A stretch of DNA of 64,000 nt from Heliocidaris erythrogramma (Eukaryota > Echinodermata > Echinoidea > Camarodonta > Echinometridae), in assembly GCA_025617745.1 (NCBI GenBank), contig CM046853.1, forward strand, positions 63,497,024 through 63,561,023, in the 5' to 3' direction. This document shows positions 45,154 through 58,200 of the stretch, in pieces. A program made the position numbers and the translations under genes. The first letter of the stretch is position 1. Every line of letters begins with the position of its first letter. The notes beneath the pieces are model-generated. The model did no database searches and was not told the DNA's origin. It was given only the letters and a program-made list of their open reading frames with translations.

Positions 45154-46447
45154 AGCCCCTATCACACCAAACTCCACGACTGCTACGACCGTCCCGACAA
45201 CGCCGATTCTATAATTTTTGAAACATTTGTATGAGTCGGGGTAGAATCGTGTAAAAATACCCGAATCCCGGTTAAAAAATTATACATTCCCGTTGCTGCC
45301 ACGACTCTCCCCGATTGTGCCACGACTGATTCCCGACAGTCTCGATCCAGCCATGTACCAGCCACGATAGCACCCCGATTATACCCACGACTCTCACGAC
45401 TGAGCCACGCCACAGCCCTGATCTATCACCTTCTCTACCACGTCCGCGCCAAGACCTATAAATACAGCCGATTTGCAAGCAGACCTCACTTTCATTTTGA
45501 CTGGGCCACGACCAATCCGACTGCACCACGACTGAGCCAAGACTGTGCCCCGACTATCCCGACCGCGCCACGTCCTCACGACGTTATAGCCACGATTTCG
45601 ACCTAAAAAGTCGTGACAGCCCTCCCGACCGTTACCGACCCTCCCCGACCCTCACGAACATGCCACGACTAACCCCGATCACGCCACGACCTTCCCGACT
45701 TGGCCACGATAGTACAGTAACTGTACTATCACACCGGGCTTCCCGACCGTGCCACGACAGTCCCGACTCAAAAATATGGAAAATCGGGTGAAAAGTCGTG
45801 GCCAAGTCGGGAAGGTCGTGGCGTGATCGGGGTTAGTCGTGGCATGTTCGTGAGGGTCGGGAACGGTCGGGAGGGCTGTCACGACTTTTTAGGTCGGAGC
45901 TTAATCGGGAAACTCTCACGATTCTAAGAAATCGTGGCTATAACGTCGTGAGGACGTGGCGCGGTCGGGATAGTCGGGGCACAGTCTTGGCTCAGTCGTG
46001 GTGCAGTCGGATTGGTCGTGGCCCAGTCAAAATGAAAGTGAGGTCTGCTTGCAAATCGGCTGTATTTATAGGTCTTGGCGCGGACGTGGTAGAGAAGGTG
46101 ATAGATCGGGGCTGTGGCGTGGCTCAGTCGTGGCGCAATCGGATAGATCGTGGCGCTGTCTTGGCGAGAACGTGGCACAAACGGGTACTGTCGGGACTCA
46201 GTCGTGAGAGTCGTGGGTATAATCGGGGTGCTGTCGTGGCTGGTACATGGCTGGATCGAGACTGTCGGGAATCAGTCGTGGCACAATCGGGAGAGTCGTG
46301 GCAGCAACGGGAATGTATAATTTTTTTAACCCGGATTCGGGTATTTTTACACGATTCTACCCCGACTCATACAAATGTTTCAAAAATTATAGAATCGGCG
46401 TTGTCGGGACGGTCGTAGCAGTCGTGGAGTTTGGTGTGATAGGGGCT
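45154..46447. mobile_element. 1294-bp fold-back element, TTA duplication
   Basis: AGCCCCTATCACACC at the left is inverted at the right as GGTGTGATAGGGGCT, flanked by TTA (45151-45153, 46448-46450), as in PIF/Harbinger-type insertions. The inverted repeat extends through nearly the whole element around a centre near 45790. The arms are built from CCACGACT- and TCCCGAC-like words repeated dozens of times. Frames such as 45948-46418 arise from this repeat and are not genes. Confidence 0.82.
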
Positions 46448-46639
46448 TTAGATAAGTTTAGACACTCGGGGGGGGGGGGGGTAGGGGCGTAACTTCAATG
46501 TTTGCCCCGGTGCCATAATCCCTAGATACGCCACTGTTTCTACTCGTAGATTTTGATGGACTTTGATGCGCTTAGTAATAAATGATCAATTTGACTCTTT
46601 GAAGTAGCTGACGAATGTTTCTGTTGGTATTATAATTGG

Positions 46640-46838
46640 GTCTTATTCACCCAGGGTAGCCACATCTTCCTGCGGGCGCTGCAATTATTGCCCAGCATTT
46701 CTAGGTACCCATTTACACCTTGGTCAAGAGGAGAAATTGTGGGAAAAACATCTTGTCCAAGGATGTAAGCGATGATCGAACCCGGGACCTCGATCTCGTG
46801 AGTCAAGAGCCTTCACTAATATACCACAGTGCTCCCAC
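46640..46838 (-). mobile_element. tRNA-derived SINE
   Basis: On the minus strand the 5' part has a tRNA-like A-box region (ACTGTGGTATATTAGTGAAGG), a B box (CCGGGTTCGATCA), and a tail with CCTCTTGACCAAGGTGTAAA and ATGGGTACCTAG, typical of deuterostome tRNA-SINEs. The isotype is not assigned. Confidence 0.72.
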
Positions 46839-48449
46839 AATTTCTTCTTCCTACCAAAGATGTAGCCCATTATGCATATTGCTAAAAAAAATTCATAAAG
46901 TTAGGGTTGTTTAACCTAAAGTGTATACCGGCACTAGACCGGTATACTATTGTTATATTTTTTGCGCGCATACTTCTGTCTATGTGATCAATCTCACCAG
47001 AGAGACAAGACTCTTACTTCGTACTTGTAACAGAGTTCAAGATGATGGTATCCTCAAAGATGCCCAGACATAAAAGAAAGGAGAAGCCATGAGAAGGTCT
47101 TTTTCACGATCTTCTTTCCCCAGCTCCAATACAATGATTTGGTCCTTAGCTCAAGTTCTTGATTTCTGAAGAAATTAAATTGTTTAAATGACACTTTTGA
47201 AATAAGTTAGGAATCGATCCACACAACAGCAATCATTTTTGTTTTTTTGAGGGCTGTTATATCAGCCATTCTTTGTTATCAGTATTATAATTATTAATAT
47301 TATTATTATTGTCATTATTTTGTCTCTCAATTTCACAAAGCAAATTCGAAAATAACATATTTTATGAATTGTATTTTTTGTATTGACCTCCTCAACATGA
47401 TAAAAAAAAAAAAAAAACAAAAAAAAACAAACAAAACAAATAAAAGAAAAACAAAAACATGAGGCCAACACTTTACAATTTCTTATGTTCCCCCTTCTTT
47501 CCCGTATTAATACTCCTTCAACCTACAACCCTATCTCCCGCTCTCTCTCTCTCTCTCTCTCTCAATCTCCTCATTTCTTTTCTTTCTCCCTCTCTCCCAC
47601 TCTCTCTAAAATTTTGTATTGAACTTTGATATTTATTTTTTTTAAAGACATTATTCTGCTACATAAAGTAATTGCCGTAAACATCTACCAACCAAAGAAA
47701 TGAACAAATAACGAAAATCCTTTGAAGATCTGGAAGGGTTATACATGTATTTTCATATAGATATTTAGCACGGCAGCATTTTTATATTCATATTCATAAT
47801 CTGTATCATATTTGCAAGGCTGCTTATGAATACAATATCTTTAAATAAGGGTAGACAAAAGAAGCTGTATACTTGTCTTTAGACCTTCCCTTAAGCTGAC
47901 ATCTTTAGCAGTTCAGAGAAGACATAAATTATATTTGTCTAAAAACAAACGTGATTTTACATAAGGTCACGAGTTATAATACACACAGTGTATGCATTGG
48001 CTTATACTGGCAACATGATTAGCGAGGATATAAGACATCTATATATATATATAGCGCTTATAGCTGTTATTAATAACTCCTGTTAAGCGGACGATAAAAG
48101 TATATCACCAGGCTCCTTACTATGGTAAATCAGTTAGGCATACCTCTTAAATCATGGACGTCATGTAAATACAAAGATTGCTGAAACGTTCTTGTTGTTG
48201 GAGACAACGCCCCTGTCGGTTGACGTGTAATGTGCACACAGCAGAAGTTATTGAACGTGTTAAGTTCTGAATGATGTCAACGGATCGTACAATAGTTGTA
48301 AAGACAAGATAGTTTAACTGGTTCCGATAAGTAAACACCAGACAAGAAGAGCTAAGTGCAAAGTTCATTGAAACTGCAATATCAAGGCTCGTAAACCGCC
48401 TCAAAAAAACCGTGGGGTTTTTAAGCGAATTGCGCGTCACATTTCTGTA
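46839..48449. other. Intergenic, microsatellites only
   Basis: A-rich run at about 47401-47460, (CT)n at about 47540-47563, AT-rich elsewhere. No gene recognised. Confidence 0.55.
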
Positions 48450-49150
48450 TTTTATTCAGATTCAGATTCATAATACATTTATTTCCTTCTCATAATCAAA
48501 AAGATACAAAATGAAAATGTACATTCACAAAAAACATGGTGGAAGGAGGCGAGTGTCCCAGGAAGTTCATGGCTTGCGGTGGGGTCGCCTTTACAATACA
48601 TATTTACATAATATTATGAACAATTATAACATACACTAAAAATCTAAAAGATGAAGAAGAAAAGTAAAAGAAAAAATAAAAATGAAATCTGCATTATGTG
48701 CTACTGACTATATTGTACGAAGTATATTATTTTACAGTTCGAGTAAATGTATGGAGTGGGGGCATGTTTTAATAGAGTCATTTAAGTTGTACCAGGGTTT
48801 GGGACCAGAAATACGGATATTTTGTTAAACACGCAACTGTTCGATGTCTAAATGTATGGATGTCTCTCGCAGATCTTGTTGTTCGGGGAGATATTTTGTA
48901 AATGCAATTAATCATAAAAACATACTGTTGGTAACTGACAATATCTTCATATTTTAAGAGTCCCAAGTCATGAAATAAGGGGTTGGTGTGAGTTCAAGAT
49001 GGTACATCGCAGACAGTTCTTATTATCTTCTTTTGTAATGTAGCTAGCTTACTTATATTAGACGCATAGGTATTGCCCCACACAATACTGCAATACGATA
49101 AACATGGGAGAACTATAAAAGAGCAATACAAACTTCGAGGGACATATCCT
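48450..49150 (-). mobile_element. LINE 3' fragment (L2/CR1/RTE-like)
   Basis: Minus-strand translation gives YCSIVWGNTYASNISKLATL, then after a stop codon GLLKYEDIVSYQQYVFMINC. These are motifs of the C-terminal end of non-LTR reverse transcriptases. The 3' tail ends in a GAATCTGAATCTGAAT repeat, as in L2-like LINEs. The copy is 5'-truncated, carries at least one in-frame stop and lies directly 3' of the SLC13 terminal exon, in its likely 3'UTR. Confidence 0.75.
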
Positions 49151-49209
49151 CACAATGTGCGCTACTTTGTCGTAAAGCTATGGAAATTTCGTCGTAATTC
49201 CTGTGGTTA

Positions 49210-52200
49210 TTACAAGACTGGAATGACAGTAGATGAAGTCGAGTTCGTCAGCAGTTGGTTGATGTCTGTGGAGTTGACGATGTTGTGATCGATGGCCCAA
49301 TCGGGGAAGATGTGAACTTTAAAGATGAGACGACCCAGTGTGTTTATATTGAGAGTTAGTACCAGAAGACAGACGACATTGAGTACGCATCCACTCTTAA
49401 CCTTAAAACAAAATGTTTGCAAAATTGTTTTACATAAGTAAGAAAGAAGCCAAAGTAATTTATGGAAAGAACTGGGAATATATGTCGTCTATAGCTAGGA
49501 ACCCAATGATATTGATATTAACCCGTTAAACAACTTGGTGAATATATTCATGGACCTACTAGAGTACTAGTAGGTCCATGGTATATTTTGTGTATAGCAA
49601 GGAACCCAGTGATATTTATATTAACTCGTAAAACAACCATTGGTGAATGGTCTCGGCAATTTATCGTTTAAAGGCATTGTGCAGTAGTGGTAGCAAAAAG
49701 AAGATTGGCATGAAACTGATTAAAAATAGTATCATATTGTCCGGCTTGCATTAAAAATATACATGCGTGAGATCATCTGGTATTCCACTAATGATTTCCG
49801 GTAACTTTCAGTAAACTAAATGAAATGATATCAACCGTTACCTTCTGCGCTATACGCTAGGGCCACTTACGCAGACCGTTCCCCGCACAGCGGTGCACAT
49901 CGTTTTGTACACATGTCGCGTATACGGAAATCTCATTTGTTTTGCACGTGTGTGAATAAAGTACGACAACCACGTACAACACTCGATGTTTATTTCTTTA
50001 ATATTGGCCATTTCTGAACCAATTTTTTTCTCAAACAAACGTCACCTATGTTTGAAATTAATCATTTTACATCAGTACATGTGTAATTTTCATTCCAGCT
50101 GCCAAAGTAGTTAAATCTCCAAAGCGCCCTCTTTCCCACTACGGAACACTACCTTTAAAAATTTGCTAGTTGGTGCCGATCAGTGATAACCGGCAACCTC
50201 TAAAGGTCAGTCTGCTACGAGTCTCTGAACTGTTGGCCACAAATGGACAGCCAAGTAACGACAAGGAAAACATTCTCCCGACCAATTTGGACGTTTTCGA
50301 TGCAGCGCACGGCGTGAACTTCCAGCCGACCAAAATGCTCCGAAAGGCAGTTGACAAACTGTTTACAGACTGCCAAAAACCTGTCTGCGACCTCTTACAA
50401 CTAAATGTAACTAATGTCCAGTGGTTGTCGGAAGTCGGCGACCAGTCATACATCAAGTGTGACTGAGGCTAATAACTCACCATATCGAGAACTTTGATCT
50501 CCTTGTTCGAGAAAGCGATGGCGTTTGGCGCCGTGGCTACGGGGAGCATGAAAGCAAAGGAGGCGGCCAAAGCTCCAGAAAGCATCATGTACAACGGATT
50601 CATCTTTATGGCTACACTCTGTAATCAGAAATTTAATATCTCATTCAATACATGTATGAATCTGTAAGTAGGATTTTTTTCTTCACTACTTTGACGATGG
50701 TCGATGCAAGGACAACTTTGAGTAGTATTAATGGTTGGAACTATGGAATAGTTTGTATTTCGATGTCACGCAAACGATATACTTTGCGGACCGACTGTAG
50801 CCTCATTAAATAAGGAAGTATACGAATTCAAGGTATGGTATATAATGTTCCATACTTGTCATAATTGTGATCTCCATGACTGAGATTCCGAATACAGTAG
50901 TTAAACGCAGGGATGTCGCTAAACCATTGTAATTTGGGAGAATGTCGTACCAAATTTGCCAACAGGTCTGTACAAATTTTATCCCAGGTGTGGAAAATTA
51001 GTACATAATACAGTAGGGGTTTTGTTAATAGGCAACCTGATGGACTGAAGTCATCCTCAGATTGCTTTCTTTGATGTGCAGAGTGAGCATAATTGTACCC
51101 TTTGTTTAGTATAACCAGGCAAGCAAACAACCTGTATTATTTACTAATAGCCTAGCCAGGCAATCTATAGGTTTGGAATGTGTACAGTCTCTTTATGGAC
51201 AGCTGTTGTGTCTATTGTACTTTGTACCATTTGAATACTTTCACTGGGTGTGTAAGCAAGGTAGCAAGGCTCAGGGCAGTCTTGATTTAGTTGCCAGACG
51301 AGTAGGACCATATTGAGGGTTCTGTCTCTGCAGCAAGTTTTACAGCCGGCATGAGTAGGCGCGCCAGCAGCCGCCGCAGCTTTACTGTTAGCAGCCAGCA
51401 CTATAGGGGCAGCCAGCAGCAGCCGTTTCAGTGCCAGGTTGAGGTTCTCTCTCCTCAAGGCCGAATTGTAAGTTCTTTTGCATAAGTGATAATTATTTTA
51501 TAGCACCCTTCCAATACCAAATGACATTTGTATTAGTTTTCCTACAGGTATTTTCCATCACTTTCCATTTGTAATGTCATATTAATTATTCAATGTCATT
51601 GAATTATAACAGGCAGTTTAATGTACTGATCATATTAGATTATTTGCAGCTATATTAAAGTCAGTATAGTAGATAATGGCTCACAGCACAGGTTGAAGTG
51701 CTGACATAGATATAATCACTATTGGTGATTATTATAGGGTAATTTTAATGAAAGACATTTGAAATAGAAGGAAATTATAAGTATCAGTTTAATACATTTG
51801 AATTTGAAGTGTATATGGTAGGCCATATAGTTTTGGAATGGTCATTCTCTTTAGACGGCGGTTACTCCAGGGTCGTCCCCATGGTCGTCCCCTTCGTTGT
51901 CAGTATCGTCGATGTCATGGAACTGGGCAGGGCCATATTCATGGTTATCACTTCTTCACGGACCTGTTCACCATCATGATCACGTCCCTTCAAGCGACTT
52001 CGGGTTTCTTCGGGTCTAGACAGAGACATATCTTCAGGGTTACGGTTTAGACAGCTTCATTTCTCACCGAGAGGTCTTCCTTCCCGTTTCTTCACGTCTG
52101 GACACCGAGTGTCGTCGCGACATATTTCTTTTAGTTAGTCGTCCTTCGACAGACCATCTTTCACAGCATCATGTTATGTAATACGTTTTCTTCTTCAATT

Positions 52201-55200
52201 CATCCATTGATAGACTTTGAACTGTAATGAACTGTCGGATGTTTCCTTAATTATATTTTATTTCATTGAGAAACTCATTAAGTATATACTTTCGAATTAT
52301 ATAACTTCCAGAAGTATTTTATGTAATTATAATAAAGACATACCAATTATACTGAATTTGTTCCTGGTAATTTATTGGGTGGCTAAATAGCCCGTAGATT
52401 TAACAAAGTCAATGTAACTTTTACAAGGTCTATTCAAATTTTCCTCATTTGCCGACGATTTCCTGTTTTATTTTGTTTTTGTTTTGTTTTACTTGGGGAG
52501 GGGGGGGGGGGGGGTCAGACGCCTATTCCTCCTTCTCTCGTGATGTACCTGGTAATATGAGTACCAAATTGAAAGTGTAAGCCTTCTCTGTAGTCAGGGA
52601 GGATGACTAACAGGCTTGATCGTGCCACCGGTCTGTTATCGGTCTGATAAGGAAGTAGTCTGAAGAAAGTGTGATATATAATTCTGATTTTAAGGTTGTA
52701 AGACCAGACGGAACTTCGACGATGATAAGGTGACACTTTCAGTTTCTCATGAATAGTAGTTCGGATCGCAAAGTGTGTGATGATAATAGTGTTGATGGTA
52801 TTTATAATCGGATAGAAAGTGTGTTATAGCCAGAAGCCTGCCAATGCGCGGGACAGTAAGAACCGAAATAAGACTGCCAAACGTATCCCCAAATCGTGTG
52901 GTATTCTGATTATGAAGGTTAGTGATTTGGCAGTGTCCCCCACACTGCCAAATGGTGTTTCAAAATGTGGTGGTAGTCGGATCGTAAATGGCAGACTTAC
53001 GATTTCTGCAAATATCGGCAGGAAGATGGCACTGGTGACGACGTTTGATATGAACTCGGTGACGGCTGATACCATAAACCCAGCGATGAAAGCGATGCCT
53101 GGAGGAGATATACCTTGGAAGATAGTGAAGTGGTCCGCCATCCAAGAAGATAAGCCAGAAACCTGTGAAAAATTCAATCCAATAAAGCCGTTTATTCATG
53201 CCAGTGTTCCGTCATAGGCGGCAAATTATACCTTGGAAGATAGTGAAGTGGTCCGCCATCCAAGAAGATAAGCCAGAAACCTGTGAAAAATTCAATCCAA
53301 TAAAGCCGTTTATTCATGCCAGTGTTCCGTCATAGGCGGCAAATTCGTGTTCTTGTGACAGGGGAGCGTGGTTATCAATAGGTGAAGTACTTGCAAAAAT
53401 GTGATAGAGAAGAGTCCTAAGGGATGGGGTTTTCCGTTGGCAGACTCGTTTGAAAACTTTTCGATATCTGTATACCGACACCCAGTGACGGATCCAGGAT
53501 TTTGTGAGGGAGGGGGCCCAATATTCACCAATTTTTATTTTTATCTCAAAAATGTCTAACAAGCAAAAAAAAAAGTCATTTTTCCCCTAGGGGAAGAGGC
53601 CCCCCCCCGATCCGCCCCTGCCGACACTCAAATACACATGTAGAGGAGGTAGAGCAATATCCTCAGACAAATTTACGACTGTGATGAACTTTGATCGATT
53701 TGACCATACATGTCGAAAGCATACAGGGATAACAGGTTACTTCTTTTCTCCCCCAGGGGAGGGGCCCCCCCCCCCCCCGATCCGCCCCTGCCGACACTCA
53801 AATACACATGTAGAGGATGTAGAGCAATATCCTCAGACAAATTTACGACTGTGATGAACTTTGATCGATTTGATTATACATGTCGAAAGCATACAGGGAT
53901 AACAGGTTACTTCTTTTCTCCCCCAGGGGAGGAGGCCCCCCCCCCCCCCCCCCTGCCGACACTCAAATACACATGTAGAGGATGTAGAGCAATATCCTCA
54001 GACAAATTTACGACTGTGATGAACTTTGATCGATTTGACCATACATGTCGAAAGTATACAGGGATAACAGGTTACTTCTTTTCTCTACGAAAATATGAAT
54101 GGGGGGTCACAGGTGCGGTGGAACCGTTGCAGATTTGGGGGCAAACACGTTAAATTGAAATCAAACTATAAGCCTACGGTTCATCCCTACCCATACCCTA
54201 CACATCCCCTTCTAGTCTTTGAAGTTACATTATTTTCCTTATTACCTTACAGCCGTCCGCCAAGGCGAATCCACCACCGACAATAAGCAACACTCCCCAC
54301 GGCATCTTCTCCGCTACTACTTCCCAGTTAAGCAGGGCTGGGATAGACTTGGCTTTCTTCGGGTTGCTGTCTCGTATGGCTTCCACATCCGTACTATTGG
54401 GTACATTCTCATCATCTAGACACACTGAATTTAGAAAGGTAATATGACCGATTCCTGTCCTAGATATAAATTTAAAACTGGCATGATTTATCAACTCTCC
54501 CAAAGGTCTAGTAACGATTGGTACTACTTTCAGGGAACTATGAATGCATTCAATATGTATCAGCGGCTGTAAGGGCTTCATTGTCTGTGGTCCTACGTCC
54601 CTTTGGTCCTACGTCATTGGTTTAACGTCCCTTTCATCTTCACGCATTGGTCTGATCATAGCTCCCCCAAAAACTAACCCAGACACTGCTATTCCTATGC
54701 AGTCGTAAGACTAAATATAACTTATGCCTAGTTCACATTTGCCACGGACGCCGTGTGATAAAAGTGTCTACGATTTTCCGTGCGATTTTGCGGGCATCGT
54801 ACGTCGCTAAGGGCTACGGCATTTGTGTTCACATTGTCTACGGGCATCGTGCAATTTGTTCTTCGGGGCCTCGGGGGCAACCCGTCTAAATTCCGTACGG
54901 GCATTGTGCGACGTCAATGCAGTTGCCGTACAGTCTCCACAACCTCCATGAGGAAATCGTACGGAGCCCGCACGGCTCCCGTGGCGAGGCTTCACGGAGG
55001 TGGTGCGGTGACTGTGCAGTCGCCGTGCCGGGGATCCCAATCCCCAGCAATAGGGATTATGTGTACATATTTAATATTTTACGGGTACTGCACGGGCAGC
55101 GAGCGGCAACCTTGCGATAGCTGTGCGAGGGCCGTGCGAATGTACAATCTCCTTACGATTTTTTTTTTGCCCCCATGTCCACCAAAAATCGTGCGTTTGC

Positions 55201-58200
55201 TGCACGATCACGCTTGGCCATTGCACGATGCCCGTGCGAGGATTGTGCGATGTCACCTACGACATGTCTACAGGCTACGGTCTTACGATTTTAAAAAAAT
55301 TGTCAAACTCCTCTCGATAACAAATCGTAGAGGCTGCGGAGCCCGTGAATCCGCACTAAAATCTTACAGCCTCCGCACGGAGGCCGCGCGGAAAGGGGGA
55401 TACGGGCAGTTTAAGGTCCGGTCCCACTGGCCGATGGACACAAAACGTATGCAAAAAGGACACAGCGGACGAGCAAAAATTCGGGGGTGGCTCCATCCGT
55501 TTTCATCCGCTCCAGAAATGGACAAAATTGGCGAAAATTTGCCAAAACAGAACGGAAAAGAACGGACGTGGGTATATGTAGCGGGGATGTTAAACGGATG
55601 TTCATCGGAAGCCTAGCGGATGAAAGCGGATGGAAGTGTATGACATCCTAAATATACGAGATACATCCCAGATACAAACGCTTTGTCCGTTTTGAATACT
55701 TTTTAGGAAAAAAGGTTGTGAGATATATGAATTTTGGTAAGTGTGATGAAATATTGGTATGAAGATTTAAACTAAGATTAAAACTACATTAGGCTACGAT
55801 TTATTTTTGATGCCGACAATAGAATAAAAAGTCCATACCAAAAGTAATTCCCTTTTCCCTTTTTTTTTATTACGCAGTGTCGGTGACGGTGATGAGATAT
55901 TGCACAAATGGAATACGAGAATGGTAAATGAATTGACATGTCAATAGATTTAACTGTTACATAGAAAACAGAAAATGATACTAGACATAAAATTGAAAAA
56001 TAGGAAAAAAGATTGCTGCTGTTAATTTAGAGTTCAGAGTTCAGAGTTGAATTAAAGTTCAAAGTCTATAAATAGCTGGCTGTAACTTACGAGTCTGCAT
56101 GATCTCGCTACGCCAGTGGTAAATGAAGAATAATAAAGGGCGCTCGACGACGAGTGTCGGAGACGAAAGGGGCTCGCGAGATGATCGCTCGGAGACTTGA
56201 TGTAAAGACCGCTGATACGGGACTAAAGAGTCGCAGGTCCATGATGGATGAATTGATGAATTGCTGCTGGTCCGCGGGACGGTGAGTTGCCCGAAGATGG
56301 ACTGAAGAAGAGACGTGACGAAGCAGTGAGTCGTTCGCCGTCGATGAAAAATAGCATGAGTTCAGAAAAGACGTGACGAAGCGGTGAGTCGTTCGTCGTC
56401 GATGAAGAACAGCATGAGTTCAGAAAAGACGTGACGAAGCGGTGAGTCGTTCGTCGTCGAAGAACAAAACATGCTGATGATGAGGAGCTTGTATCTAGCT
56501 ACGGCCACCAAACGGAATCAGTCTTGAAGGTAGACTGAAAACTACTGCCGAAGGTACCACAACCAGAGAAGCTTGAAAAGATTAAGTGAGAATGTGACTC
56601 GACCAGAAGATGACGGGAGATGATGCCTCGACCGGAGAAAAACTGGGAGATGAGAAGAAAGTTGAATTGAAGACTCGACCACGAAATGAAGGGGAGTAAT
56701 TTGATGACTCTACCGCGATGAAGTGGGAGGTGATGCCTCGACCGTAGTTGTTGCGGGGGTAGAGAAGAAAGTTGAAGACTCGACCACATGTTGGACGGGA
56801 GATGATGCCTCGACCGTAGTTGTTGCGGGAGTTGAGAAGAATCTTGAGTTGAGACGATCGCGTAAAATTAGACGCGCTATACACAAGATTAATGATTGGT
56901 CAAAATTACCAAACAAGAAAAACATGAATAAACATAGGCTTGTCTAGACATGACGTAATGGAAAATTACGGTAGGTTCAAAAACAAGTTCAAACTGGTTC
57001 TGAAAAGTGAAGAAAAGTGAACTTGCATTAAAAACAAAAATGGAAGCCATTTTGGATATTTTTGTGAAGTACATAATTATACATGTATATTAACGTAAGT
57101 CGCTACAACTTTATATACGAGATGCATACGCTTACATCCTTTCTATTTCCGTGCTACTAACGATGTATAGACGTTCGATGTACCTTATCTTTCCTCCCTC
57201 TTTCCGTTTTCAGCTGCAGCGGATGTGAGTTCCGAGGATGCCCATGCAGAGGATGCAGAGAGGATACAGCGGACGTTTAACGGATGATAACGGACATAGA
57301 ACGTTTGTTGCTCGTATGTGTCGCGGATTTACATCGTACACGGCGGAAAGTTCATCCGTCATGTCCGTTCTAAGTTTTGTGCAGCTCAAAACTTTTTGCG
57401 CGGATGAAATCACAGTGGACGGATGCTGGATGGATAGAGCGTATGAAACACGTATGCAATGAGTACACAACGGATGCATAGCGTTTTCCAAACGGATGGC
57501 AAGATTTTTTTACGTTTTACATCCTCTTTGCATCCGTAAGTGCAGTGGGACCGGGCCTTTACGGGCTCCGTAGACACATCGCAAGCCAAATGTGAACTAG
57601 GCATAAACACTAACAATGTCTCCTGATCCTACATTTTCTTGGTCTGATGAATATCCTAACTCTCATAGAACGTAGATCTAATGGGACACAGGACCACAGC
57701 GATGACCTCAAACTAAGTTTCAAATTTATATCACTTGTGTCTCTCACAGGCAAATTACTCGTGCCTCACACAAGTGTTTGTACTGTTTCGAAGTTACCGA
57801 GGGTGGATAATAATACTTACCCCCGAACATTACCGGTAACTTACTGCCATTAATAGGAACATGCGAGTCAACGTGGAAAGTTGTGTTGGAAATCCAACTT
57901 GAAAAGTTCTAGATCTAGATCACGATCTAACGTTAGGGTTAACGTTACATCTAAAGTTATACGAACGTAACAGTTAAGTCCAGTCCTCCCTATTGAAAAC
58001 AGATTTGAGAAAATATGAAATTGAAAATGGAAAATGTTGAACCTCCAGGTCTAGACCTATATGTTTGAATCATGTGAATAATCAAGTAACTCCAAGTTTG
58101 AGTGGTGTGCGCATTAAAATTGATGTATGAAGCGAAAATGCGCGGTAATACACGCTTCTTACTCTACATGGGTAGCCGTACGTGCATGGGCTACGTCATC

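Larger units (their letters stand above)
54725..57603. mobile_element. Outer TIR element split by a nested insertion
   Basis: TGCCTAGTTCACATTTG at the left and CAAATGTGAACTAGGCA at the right, with TA outside each end. The element's own sequence (54725-55410 plus 57562-57603) is rich in GTGCGA/CGTACGG words in both orientations and would be about 730 bp uninterrupted. The 278-codon frame across 54780-55616 spans two elements and is not a gene. Confidence 0.8.

Noticed and set aside
45948-46418. 156-codon plus-strand ORF
   Set aside because: It is produced by reiterated CGTGGC/GGGACTC words of a fold-back element; mirrored frames occur on the other arm.
50166-50466. Opposed open frames of 96 and 98 codons
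   Set aside because: Neither strand shows a family motif or splice context; listed only as an open region within the intron.
53710-54153. 147-codon plus-strand ORF with internal repeats
   Set aside because: It is the minisatellite read in a frame that happens to be open in all copies.
54780-55616. 278-codon plus-strand ORF
   Set aside because: It crosses the boundary between an outer and a nested transposon and has no domain signature.
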